The position numbers were made by a program, and so were the translations under genes. The notes beneath the pieces were generated by a model. The model had not been told where the DNA came from. It was given only the letters and a program-made list of their open reading frames with translations, and made no database searches. Positions 42,327-50,804 of a stretch of 64,000 nt of DNA are shown piece by piece; position 1 is the stretch's first letter; every line of letters begins with the position of its first letter. Source of the DNA: Pseudomonadota bacterium (lineage in GTDB: Bacteria; Pseudomonadota; Alphaproteobacteria; Azospirillales; Azospirillaceae); contig JAFAFA010000110.1 of assembly GCA_023423695.1 (NCBI GenBank), forward strand, positions 1 to 64,000, written 5' to 3'.

Positions 42327-42788
42327 TCAGCGCCGGGCGCGCCAGCCGTCGATGCTGAAGCGCCCGCCGCCTGCCGCAGCCAGCGCCAGGAAGCCGCCGA
42401 TGATGGCGAGATTCTTCATGAACTGCGTCTGCTGCATCTTCATGGCCTCCGGCGCGGCGTCCCAATAGCGGTGGGCGATCAGGGTGGCGGCGACGGTGAA
42501 GGCCGCGACCAGCAGCGCCGCCAGCCGGGTCCAGGCGCCCAGCACCACGGCAAGCCCGCCGAACGCCTCGACCAGCGCGCCAATGGTGCCGAGAACCGGG
42601 GCCATCGGCACGCCCTGACTCTCCAGCCCGGCGATGAAGCCGCCGAGCGCCATCAGCTTGCCGAAGCCGCTCTGCACGAAAATCGCGCCCAGCAGGACGC
42701 GGGCCGCCAGAAGCAGCGCGTCCTGTCCGGCGGTGGCGGTTCCCGCACCCGCACCGAACCCGCCCGACGATGTCGCATGGTTGGTCAT
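42327..42788 (-). CDS. DoxX-family membrane protein
   Basis: 153 residues with four transmembrane helices after a short Gly/Ala-rich N-terminus. Family pattern: LLAARVLLGAIFVQSGFGKL in the first helix, GALVEAFGGLAVVLG in the second, and a charged AHRYWDA loop before the last helix (FMKNLAIIGGFLALAAAGGG). DoxX members are small membrane oxidoreductase-associated proteins of poorly defined role. It converges on apt and lies 84 bp downstream of the EamA gene on the same strand. Confidence 0.85.
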   Translation of the reverse strand: MTNHATSSGGFGAGAGTATAGQDALLLAARVLLGAIFVQSGFGKLMALGGFIAGLESQGVPMAPVLGTIGALVEAFGGLAVVLGAWTRLAALLVAAFTVAATLIAHRYWDAAPEAMKMQQTQFMKNLAIIGGFLALAAAGGGRFSIDGWRARR

Positions 42789-42872
42789 CGCACCGGCTCC
42801 TCGTTCCAGTCTCGTTGAACGGGAGACGATGGCAGGAAGCCCGTTATTCCGCCGATGACCAAAAGAACGACC

Positions 42873-43754
42873 TCAGGCGGTCTTCCACAACGTGATGATC
42901 ATGACGCCGGCCACCGTCAGGGCCGCGCCGGCCAGCTGCAGCCAGCCCATCGGTTCCGCCAGCACCAGATAGCCGAAGACGGCGGCGGCCACCGGGCCGA
43001 TGGCGCCGCTCAGCGCAACCATGTTGGGGCCGACCCGCCGCAGCGCCTCCGCCGTCATCAGCACGGGCAGCACGGTGCAGACCACCGCCATCACCGCCGA
43101 CAGCCCATAGACCGGCAGCGGCAGCTCCAGCGCCGACAGGGGCCGCAGCACGGCGAATTGCAGGATGCAGCACAGGCAGGCCGCCGTCATCGCATAGGCG
43201 GTGAAGCGCATAGAGCCGATGCGCTGCACCACCCGGCTGCTGCCCACCAGATAGACCGAATAGAGGAAGGCCCCCATGAAGACCAGCCCGGCCCCGGCCA
43301 TGAAGTTGGGATGGCCGGTCCCGATCTCCGACCACACCACCAGCGCGACGCCGGCATAGGAGACGACCAGCGCCACCACCTCGCGCAGGCCGATCCGCTT
43401 GCCGAGGAACATTGCCGACAGCAGGACGACGATGGTCGGGTAGAGGAACAGCAGCAGCCGCCCCATCCCGGCCGAGACATAGCGCAGCCCCATGAAATCG
43501 CAGAAGCTGGCGGCATAATAGCCGGTGACGCCGAGCCCGATGGTCAGGGCGAGGTCGCGCCCGGAAACCGGCGCCCGCTCTCCCTTCGTTGCGCCCGACC
43601 ACAGGGCCATGCCGAGGAAGAAGGGCAGCGCGAACACCATGCGCAGCATGATCAGCGTCACCGGATCGACATTGTAGCGGTAGGCCAGCTTGATGATGAC
43701 CGGCCGCAGGGAAAAGGCGACGACCCCCGCCACGGCAAGCCCGAGCCCTGCCAT
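42873..43754 (-). CDS. EamA/DMT-superfamily transporter
   Basis: 293 residues with about ten transmembrane helices and two EamA halves, as in drug/metabolite exporters. The first half includes LRPVIIKLAYRYNVDPVTLI and LRYVSAGMGRLLLFLYPTIVV; the second GSMRFTAYAMTAACLCC and ALSGAIGPVAAAVFGYLVLAEPMGW. Substrate unknown. The ATG at 43754 gives the normal family length but lacks a clear ribosome site; an in-frame TTG at 43835 with GGAA upstream is an alternative. It stands alone between the DoxX and hydratase genes on the same strand. Confidence 0.82.
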   Translation of the reverse strand: MAGLGLAVAGVVAFSLRPVIIKLAYRYNVDPVTLIMLRMVFALPFFLGMALWSGATKGERAPVSGRDLALTIGLGVTGYYAASFCDFMGLRYVSAGMGRLLLFLYPTIVVLLSAMFLGKRIGLREVVALVVSYAGVALVVWSEIGTGHPNFMAGAGLVFMGAFLYSVYLVGSSRVVQRIGSMRFTAYAMTAACLCCILQFAVLRPLSALELPLPVYGLSAVMAVVCTVLPVLMTAEALRRVGPNMVALSGAIGPVAAAVFGYLVLAEPMGWLQLAGAALTVAGVMIITLWKTA

Positions 43755-43980
43755 CAGTTGGACCGGCGGCAGGATGGACGCCGCGGCGGCGCCATCGGGG
43801 GGCAGGCTGGCCCGGGATGCGCTGGTCTGGGACAAGGTGTTGGTTCCGGCGACGGGTGAGGGGACGCCATTCAAGCATCCCCGCGGCCCTTTGGCTCGCC
43901 CCAAGGTGACAGACGGCCATGCCCTCCGCCCCACCCTGGATTGCACGATCCGCGACGCTGATGGTGAAGCGTCTTGACGA

Positions 43981-44820
43981 TCAGGCGGCGGGCACCGCCG
44001 CGACGGCGGTTCCGGCCATCGGGGCAAGGCCGGTGAAGGCGATCCGCGCCTGCTGGCCGATGGCGATGGAATGCACGCCGGTCAGGGCGCCGGTGGACAC
44101 CCACTGTCCGGCCTTCAGCGGCCGGCCGAGCCGGACCGCCATGCTCAGCGCCACCGCGACCGCGGCCGCGATGCCGCCCGGCAGCTTGGCGGCGCTGCCG
44201 ACCCCGACGCTCTGCCCGTCGATCAGCACCTCGGCCCTGAGCGCATCGGCGCCTTCGACGCCGCCGACGATCTCCTCGCCGACGATCAGGCCGGTGTTGT
44301 TGCCGAAGACGGCGGTCGAGGCGGTCGGCCCCAGCGCGTTGACCGGAGCCAACGGACCGCCCGCCACCTCGACGGCGGCATGGACGGCGGCGATGAAGGC
44401 CGCAGCCTCCGCAGGGCTGTAGTCCAGCTTGTCGGCGGGAGCGTCGGCAGCGATGCGCACCGCGAATTCCGCCTCCACCGCGCCGAAACCGCCGGGGATC
44501 ACCGGGAAGCCCAGCGGTCCGCCATCGGCGGTCGCCACCGTAGCGGCGAAAATCGGGCCGATGTAGCGCATGGCGCCCAGAACCTCCTCCAGCGCCGGAG
44601 GCACCCGCGCCACCTTCCAGCCGGCGACCTCATCCGGCCAGGCCGCGGTCGCCGTCGCCTGGATGGCGTAGGCGGTGGCGAGATCGCCGGGGAGCGGGCC
44701 GGGGAACTCGGCGAGGCCGGTCGCGCTGCGGCGGGCGGCGACGAAGCGGGCGGCGGCCTCGGCGATCACCGGGTCGGCCAGGGTCGGGGCGCTCAGCCCG
44801 ATGGGGTGCGTGACGGTCAT
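43981..44820 (-). CDS. 2-keto-4-pentenoate hydratase / FAH-family hydratase
   Basis: 279 residues of the MhpD/HpcG/FAH fold; hydrates or decarboxylates 2-hydroxydienoates in meta-cleavage-type catabolism. Landmarks are AYAIQATATAAWPDEVAGWKV, GFGAVEAEFAVRI (metal-binding Glu residues), and the C-terminal AGQWVSTGALTGVHSIAIG. The ATG at 44820 is supported by GGAGAG eight bases upstream. No other aromatic-degradation genes are nearby, so the physiological substrate is open. Divergent from the M20 peptidase gene. Confidence 0.85.
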   Translation of the reverse strand: MTVTHPIGLSAPTLADPVIAEAAARFVAARRSATGLAEFPGPLPGDLATAYAIQATATAAWPDEVAGWKVARVPPALEEVLGAMRYIGPIFAATVATADGGPLGFPVIPGGFGAVEAEFAVRIAADAPADKLDYSPAEAAAFIAAVHAAVEVAGGPLAPVNALGPTASTAVFGNNTGLIVGEEIVGGVEGADALRAEVLIDGQSVGVGSAAKLPGGIAAAVAVALSMAVRLGRPLKAGQWVSTGALTGVHSIAIGQQARIAFTGLAPMAGTAVAAVPAA

Positions 44821-44982
44821 GACAGGGACTCTCCGCTGGGGGGCGCCGCGACTGTAGCGGCCTCGGCCGGTCCGGGAAAGTGCGCCGCACAATGACGCCA
44901 TCCGCGATGCTTCCCGAAAGGCGGGGTGGACGGACCATCCGCTTGCGGCGACACTGGTGGCGTCCTTGCCGCGGGAGAGGCC

Positions 44983-46287
44983 ATGCGCTCCGACACCGAC
45001 GCCGCAACCAGTCAGCTGTTCCGCCGGATCGAGGCGCGGCGCGACGATCTGGTCGCCCTGACCCAGGCGTTGATCCGCGTGCCCACCGTCAATCCGCCCG
45101 GCGACGTCTACACCGACTGTGCCGAGTTGATCGGCCGGCGGCTGGCGGCGCGCGGCTTTGCCGTGGAGTATGTGCGGGCGGAGGGCTCCGCCGGCGACAG
45201 CGACCGCTACCCGCGCACCAACGTCGTCGCCCGCATCGAAGCGCCGCGGCCGGGGCCTTGCGTCCATTTCAACGGCCATATCGACGTGGTGCCGGCCGGC
45301 CAGGGCTGGACCGTCGATCCTTTCGGCGGGGTGGTGAGGGACGGCCGGGTCTATGGCCGCGGCGCCTGCGACATGAAGGGCGGCATCGCCGCCTCGATCA
45401 TCGCCGTCGAATCGCTGCTGGAGGAAGGGCTGCTGACCGCCGGCGCCCTGGAGATCTCGGGCACGGTGGACGAGGAATCGGGCGGTTACGGCGGCGTCGG
45501 CCATCTGGCGAAGCTTGGCTATTTCTCCCGGCCCAGGGTCGACCATGTCATCATTCCTGAGCCGCTGAACGTCGACCGCGTCTGCATCGGCCATCGCGGC
45601 GTCTGGTGGGCGGAGATCGAGACCAAGGGCCGCGTCGCCCATGGCTCCATGCCTTTCCTCGGCAACTGCGCGGTGCGCCACATGGGCGCCGTTCTGCACC
45701 GGATCGAGACGGAACTGATCCCCCGCCTCGCCGCCAAGCGCACCGACATGCCGGTGGTGCCGGAAGGAGCGCGCCAGTCCACCATCAACATCAACGCCAT
45801 CCACGGCGGACAGCGCGAGGACCATGACGGCCTGCCGAGCCCGATGGTGCCGGACCGCTGCCGCATGGTCATCGACCGCCGCTACCTGATCGAGGAGGAC
45901 CCCGAGGCGGTCCGCGGCGAGATCGTCGCCATCCTGGAGGATCTGCGCCGCAGCAGGCCCGGTTTCGAGTACGAGTTGCGCGAGGTGCTGGCCTTCCTGC
46001 CGACGATGACCGATGCCGACGCGCCGGTGGTGCGGGCGGTGGCCGCCGCCATCGAAACGGTGCTGGGCCGCCCGGCGCAGCATGTGGTTTCCCCCGGCAC
46101 CTATGACCAGAAGCATGTGGTGCGCGTCGGCCAGTTGAAGGACTGCATCGCCTACGGCCCCGGCATCCTCGACCTCGCCCACCAGCCCGACGAATGGGTC
46201 GGCATCGACGACATGGTGCACTCGGCTCAGGTGATGGCGCTGGCGACGTTGGGACTGATGACGAGCGACGACGGGTTGCGCTTCTAG
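44983..46287 (+). CDS. M20-family metallopeptidase/deacetylase (ArgE/DapE type)
   Basis: 434 residues; a zinc-dependent amidohydrolase. Metal ligands are seen in HFNGHIDVVPAG, RGACDMKGG, TVDEESGGYG and near the C-terminus AHQPDEWVGIDD; the dimerisation lid lies between about 190 and 310. ArgE, DapE and related succinyl- or acetyl-amino-acid deacylases are the candidates; the sequence alone does not decide, and no arginine or lysine pathway gene is adjacent. The ATG at 44983 has GGGAG upstream. Divergent from the hydratase gene (162-bp gap). Confidence 0.88.
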   Translation: MRSDTDAATSQLFRRIEARRDDLVALTQALIRVPTVNPPGDVYTDCAELIGRRLAARGFAVEYVRAEGSAGDSDRYPRTNVVARIEAPRPGPCVHFNGHIDVVPAGQGWTVDPFGGVVRDGRVYGRGACDMKGGIAASIIAVESLLEEGLLTAGALEISGTVDEESGGYGGVGHLAKLGYFSRPRVDHVIIPEPLNVDRVCIGHRGVWWAEIETKGRVAHGSMPFLGNCAVRHMGAVLHRIETELIPRLAAKRTDMPVVPEGARQSTININAIHGGQREDHDGLPSPMVPDRCRMVIDRRYLIEEDPEAVRGEIVAILEDLRRSRPGFEYELREVLAFLPTMTDADAPVVRAVAAAIETVLGRPAQHVVSPGTYDQKHVVRVGQLKDCIAYGPGILDLAHQPDEWVGIDDMVHSAQVMALATLGLMTSDDGLRF

Positions 46288-46907
46288 ACGCGGCTTCCCT
46301 GCCGAGCGGTGAATGGAACGGACTGGAACATCCTGCCGCCGGTGTTCCAAACATCAGGGATAGGATTGAATAACCACTCTAGGCTCTTTATCACATTTAC
46401 GGCAAAATTCCGTATTGCAGGGCTTATGGCGTATTCGCTCTGTATCTTATGAAAATCGTAGAATTTTCCTCAATCGGACACGCCGGAAAGATAGCAATTC
46501 AATTCCGCTTCAACCTTTTGGGCTTGTGAGCGAGAAGAATACCATTCCGGAATGGGCGAATCTGAAGCGCACTGCGGACGCCCTCTTCTCCGTTCCCCTC
46601 TCATTCAATGCGATTCACTTAATCGCTTGGCTCACAGATCCAGTGTCGCTCCACGAACGTATTCATGTCGTCTGGCATGGAAGAACCGCGTGAGCGGCAC
46701 TCTCCATCTGGACTAGGACATTTGGCCTATTATGCGGTGATTGGATCATGCGGATTCTGGCGAGAGATTGCACCTCTTCATTTGTAGGGATGATAAAGCC
46801 AAGTGAAAACAGAACAGTCAGAATGATATCATGATGATCTCCTAAGATATTATTGAGATTTTCTTGGAACTCACCACCATCTGCACAGAAAATCCGGCGA
46901 GGAACCC
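46288..46907. other. Low-GC intergenic stretch without a convincing gene
   Basis: 620 bases clearly more AT-rich than the surroundings. One open frame (46415-46693, TTG start, 92 codons) has no recognisable domain and no clear ribosome site. I see no repeat, tRNA or phage integrase here. It could be a decayed gene or the promoter region of the following receiver gene. Confidence 0.5.
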
Positions 46908-47306
46908 TTGATTAGAGATACTCTGACGGACTTGACCATTCTGATCGTCGAAGACGAGCCTTTGATCGCGATGAGCTTGGAAGATGTGCTGAGCGACCAG
47001 GGCGCCATCTGCCTTGGCCCCGTTGGCTCGATCGACAGCGCTCTGGAAATCATCGCAGCAAACCGCTTCGACATTGCGTTGCTCGACATCAACCTGCGAG
47101 GGCAGAAGATCGATCCAGTTGCGGACCGTCTCGCCGCCGCAGGCATTCCATTCATTTTCACCACTGGCCATGGTGAGGATGGACTGCCCAAGTCGCACCG
47201 CCACCGTCCGGTGATCGCAAAGCCCTACAGCGACACGGCCGTGATCGACACGCTGTTACAGTGCAGACCGCAGAACGGCCCGGCTACAGCGAACTCCCCA
47301 AGATGA
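46908..47306 (+). CDS. Orphan single-domain response regulator (CheY-like)
   Basis: 132 residues with a receiver domain only: acidic pair in VEDEPLIAMS, phospho-Asp in ALLDINLRG, the Thr of FTTGHG and Lys in IAKPYSD. Such stand-alone receivers usually work with HWE-type kinases; none is visible nearby. The start is a TTG at 46908 preceded by GAGGAA, a fair ribosome site. The sequence comes after a low-GC stretch. It ends 68 bp before the convergent GGDEF-EAL gene. Confidence 0.82.
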   Translation: MIRDTLTDLTILIVEDEPLIAMSLEDVLSDQGAICLGPVGSIDSALEIIAANRFDIALLDINLRGQKIDPVADRLAAAGIPFIFTTGHGEDGLPKSHRHRPVIAKPYSDTAVIDTLLQCRPQNGPATANSPR

Positions 47307-47374
47307 CGGGTGTCCGCTCCCGGTCGCTCCGTTCCAAACGGGGGGGCCCTCGATGACACATCCGATCGCCGCCC

Positions 47375-50179
47375 TCACTCCACCGCCACCGCATGGACGG
47401 CGCCTTGCCTGCCCAGCAGGCGTTCCACCTCGTCGGCCGGGACGGGGCGGCTGAACAGGAAGCCTTGATAGCTTTCGCAGGCGAGATCGCGCAGAAGCTG
47501 CAGTTGTTCCTGCGTCTCCACCCCCTCGGCGATGACGGACAGGCCCAGGCTGCGGCCCAGCCCGACGATGGCGCGCGGGACGGAGGCGTCGCTGGCGCCG
47601 GTCGACAGGTCGTGGATGAAGGAGCGGTCGATCTTCAGCTTGTCGATCGGCAACCGGTGCAGGTAGCTGAGGCTGGAATAGCCGGTGCCGAAATCGTCCA
47701 GCGCGATCAGCACGCCGCGCTGCTTCAACGCCGCCAGGGTAGCCGCCGCGGACTCCACGTCGTCGATCAGGGTGCTTTCCGTCACCTCGATCTCCAGTTC
47801 CGGCCCGCTCAGGCCGTTGGCGTCCAGTGCGCGGGTCACCTTGGCCGGCAACTGTCCGTCGCGGAACTGGGCGCCCGAGACGTTGACCGCCACCGGGACC
47901 GATAGGTCGAGGCGTGAGCGCCAGCGCCGGATCTGGGCGCAGGCCTCGAACAGCACCCAGTCGCCCATGGCCAGCACCAGCCCGGTCTCCTCCGCCACCG
48001 GCAGGAAGCGGCCGGGCAGGATCAGCCCCTCCACCGGATGGCGCCAGCGGATCAGCGCCTCCAGCCCGACGATGCGGCCGGTCAGGGTATCGACCTGCGG
48101 CTGATAGACCAGGAACAGCTGCCCCTCGCGGATGGCGTCGCGCAGGCTGCCTTCCAAATCCATGCGCTCGCGCGATCTGGCGCCCATCTCCTTGGTGACG
48201 AAGCGGAAGCCGTTCCGGCCATTTTCCTTGGCGTGGTACATGGCGATGTCGGCGCAGCGGATCAGCCCTTCCGGGTCGTCGGCGTCGTCGGGATACAGGC
48301 TGATGCCGATACTGGGCGTCACCACGAAATTCTGGCCGCCGACGGTGAAGGGGCTGGCCAGATGCGCCACCACCTTCTCCGCCACGCGCGCCGCATCCTC
48401 CGGTTCGGTCACGCGGCGCAGCACGATCAGGAACTCGTCGCCGCCCAGCCGCCCGACCGTGTCGGATTCGCGCAGTCCCGACTGCAGCCGCCGCCCCACC
48501 GACCGCAGCACCTCGTCGCCGAAGCTGTGGCCCAGGCTGTCGTTGATCACCTTGAAGCGGTCGAGGTCGATGAACAGCACCGCCACCTTGCTCCCCTCGC
48601 GCCGCGCCTCGCGCAGGGCCTGGGCGATGCGGTCGAACAGCAGGACGCGGTTGGGCAGGCCGGTCAGCGCATCGAAATGCGCCAGATACTGGATATGCTG
48701 CTCTGCCCGGCGCTTCTCGCCGATGTCCTCGGCGAAGGCCAGGACGAATTTCAGCTCTCCCGTCAGGACGACGGGCTGGAAATACAGGCTGAAATGGCTG
48801 CGCCGCCCGCCCAGCACCAGCGGCTGGTCCGATTCCAGCTTGCCGCTTTCCCCCTGCAGCGCCGCTTCCAGCGCGAAGACGGACGCTTGGTCGCCGAAGC
48901 GCAGCCGCAGGTCGGTGCTCAGCAACTCCTCCCGCGCCAGCCCCGCGGCCGCGGCGAAGGCCGGGTTGCAGTCGCTCAGGTGGCCGTTCGTACCGACCAG
49001 CGCTATGCCCAGCGGCGCCTGGGTGAACAGCTGCTGCCGTTCCGCCTCCTGCAGGCGGAGCGCGGCCGTCATCTCCCCCGCCAGTTCGACCGCACGGGAA
49101 TGGGTCGCCAGCATCATGCGGAGGATCAGCGACAGCGCAATGCTCAGCGCGATCCCGCCGGCCAGCAGCGCCCCCGGCACCCATTCATGGGCGGTCAGCA
49201 CCCCATCCGGCAGGCTGTCGTAGCGCACGGTCCAGACGCGGCCGCCGACGGGAAGTTCCCGCATCAGGCTGATGGCGGCCGTGGTTTCCAGCGGACGCCG
49301 GCTGCGGTAGAGCGGGAATTCCGCCTCGGCCGGCGGCACGTCGTAGATCTCGATGCCGGTGTCCGGGCGCTTTTCGTCGACCAGCCCGTCCACCAGCGGA
49401 CCGATCCGCACCGGGACCAGAACCACACCGGTAAATGAGGCCTGTCGCGCTTCCAGCGACGGCGGCAGCGGATCGCCGCGATAGGTCGCCTGATAGAGGA
49501 TGAAGGCAGGCTTCGCCCCCGCCGCCTCGTCGATCTTCAGCGTGATCGCGCGGGTGGCGGCCGGCTCGCCGCTGTCGCGCGCCCATTCGATGGTGGAGCG
49601 CCGCATCGCTTCCGACATCATGTCGAAGCCGATCGCCCGCACATTCGCCTCGTTGACCGGGGCGGTGAAGATGTTGACCACCCGCTCCGCCCCCGCGCTC
49701 TCGGGCCAGATGCGGAAATTCGTCAGGCCGGCCGCCCGCATCGCCGCCACCAGCTCGCCGGAACGGATGGCCGGCACGGCGCGGGCATAGGCGACGGAAA
49801 TGATGCCGGGATAGCGCCGCGGCATGTCCAGCGCTTCGACGAAGCGGTTCCACTGCGTCCAATGCAGGTCGGGGAAGGTCATCGCCAGCGACGCGGCGCT
49901 GCGGGCCACCTGATGGTAGACCTGCAGCCGGTCGGCCAACTGGCCGTGAATCTCCGCGGCCCGCGTGGCGAAGCGTTGCTCCTCCTCCCGCGTCAGCAGG
50001 CGGTCGGACTGGAGCATCGCCAGCACGGACAGGCCGCAGCCGGCAATCAAAGCCAGAGCGGGTATGACGGCCGGCAATGGCAGATTGCGCAGGAAGTGAC
50101 GGAAGGACGGGTCCGGGCGGGAGGCCGGCGGGCGGTCCGCAGGTTGGTCGACTGCGGGATCGGCTGCCGGTTCCGCCAT
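47375..50179 (-). CDS. CHASE-PAS-GGDEF-EAL cyclic-di-GMP protein
   Basis: 934-residue membrane protein with a predicted first helix (about 35-55), a periplasmic CHASE domain, a second helix (about 335-360), PAS, GGDEF and EAL domains. The GGDEF motif is RLGGDEF, preceded five residues before it by RESD, matching the inhibitory I-site. The EAL motif is intact (GLEALIRWRHP) with downstream DDFGTGYSS and KIDRSFI, so both synthase and phosphodiesterase may be active. The ATG overlaps the previous gene's stop as TGATG. Probable environmental sensor of c-di-GMP. Confidence 0.92.
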   Translation of the reverse strand: MAEPAADPAVDQPADRPPASRPDPSFRHFLRNLPLPAVIPALALIAGCGLSVLAMLQSDRLLTREEEQRFATRAAEIHGQLADRLQVYHQVARSAASLAMTFPDLHWTQWNRFVEALDMPRRYPGIISVAYARAVPAIRSGELVAAMRAAGLTNFRIWPESAGAERVVNIFTAPVNEANVRAIGFDMMSEAMRRSTIEWARDSGEPAATRAITLKIDEAAGAKPAFILYQATYRGDPLPPSLEARQASFTGVVLVPVRIGPLVDGLVDEKRPDTGIEIYDVPPAEAEFPLYRSRRPLETTAAISLMRELPVGGRVWTVRYDSLPDGVLTAHEWVPGALLAGGIALSIALSLILRMMLATHSRAVELAGEMTAALRLQEAERQQLFTQAPLGIALVGTNGHLSDCNPAFAAAAGLAREELLSTDLRLRFGDQASVFALEAALQGESGKLESDQPLVLGGRRSHFSLYFQPVVLTGELKFVLAFAEDIGEKRRAEQHIQYLAHFDALTGLPNRVLLFDRIAQALREARREGSKVAVLFIDLDRFKVINDSLGHSFGDEVLRSVGRRLQSGLRESDTVGRLGGDEFLIVLRRVTEPEDAARVAEKVVAHLASPFTVGGQNFVVTPSIGISLYPDDADDPEGLIRCADIAMYHAKENGRNGFRFVTKEMGARSRERMDLEGSLRDAIREGQLFLVYQPQVDTLTGRIVGLEALIRWRHPVEGLILPGRFLPVAEETGLVLAMGDWVLFEACAQIRRWRSRLDLSVPVAVNVSGAQFRDGQLPAKVTRALDANGLSGPELEIEVTESTLIDDVESAAATLAALKQRGVLIALDDFGTGYSSLSYLHRLPIDKLKIDRSFIHDLSTGASDASVPRAIVGLGRSLGLSVIAEGVETQEQLQLLRDLACESYQGFLFSRPVPADEVERLLGRQGAVHAVAVE

Positions 50180-50685
50180 CAGAACTCCTCTAGTATTTTG
50201 GGGCTGGTCAGCAGCAGCGTTTCGATCATGCCCAGGATCTGCTCGATCTTGGTGCGGGTCGCGTCGAGTTCGTCGGCGGTCTTGTCGTCGATGCCCGCTT
50301 CCATCAGCATCGTGTCGAAGGTGTGCAGGGTCTCGTTGAAGGCCTTCTGCTCCGCCACCAGCACGTCGAAGGCGCCCAGCGATGAGGTCAGCGCCAGCGG
50401 CGGATCGCTGACGAAGGAATGGCTGATGTCGGTGAAGATGGCGATGGCGCTCAGCTTCTGCCGGAGAACCCATTGCGGGAAATTCGGCGGCAGCTCCTTC
50501 CCGGCAGCCTCCAGCCTCTCCTGGATCGAGAAGATCAGCCCCTGGATGTCCAGATAAGCCGCGCGAATCTCGCGGAAGCGCGGAAAGGTCTTCGGCTTTC
50601 CGGCGGCGCGCAGCCTGCCGAGCGCGGCGATGTCTTCCGTCAGCTTCCGGGACATCCGAAGCACGACGTCCGTCACCTTCGACAT
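50179..50685 (-). CDS. Helical hypothetical protein coupled to the GGDEF-EAL gene
   Basis: 168 residues, all-helical by appearance, soluble, without cysteine or membrane segment; no family recognised. It reads MSKVTDVVLRMSRKLTEDIA at the start and ends with RTKIEQILGMIETLLLTSPK. The ATG at 50685 has GGAGG six bases upstream. The stop overlaps the ATG of the CHASE-GGDEF-EAL gene (TGATG), strongly suggesting joint translation and a partner role, for example a sensor input or adaptor for that protein. Confidence 0.7.
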   Translation of the reverse strand: MSKVTDVVLRMSRKLTEDIAALGRLRAAGKPKTFPRFREIRAAYLDIQGLIFSIQERLEAAGKELPPNFPQWVLRQKLSAIAIFTDISHSFVSDPPLALTSSLGAFDVLVAEQKAFNETLHTFDTMLMEAGIDDKTADELDATRTKIEQILGMIETLLLTSPKILEEF

Positions 50686-50804
50686 CACACCCCTCCGCTC
50701 AACGGCCCGTCCTCGCGCATCCTTGCCGGGCCGCCCTTGCTCGCCCCGCCTATGCCGCCCAGCCTACACCAGCTTCTACCCTGATCGTTAGTGTTACCCG
50801 CCGG

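Noticed and set aside
43981..46350. Fusion of the hydratase with a 500-residue N-terminal extension
   Set aside because: The extension is antisense to the M20 peptidase; the ATG at 44820 has a strong ribosome site and gives normal family length.
46415..46693. Open frame of 92 codons in the low-GC stretch
   Set aside because: TTG start, no clear ribosome site, no recognisable domain and no coupling to neighbours.
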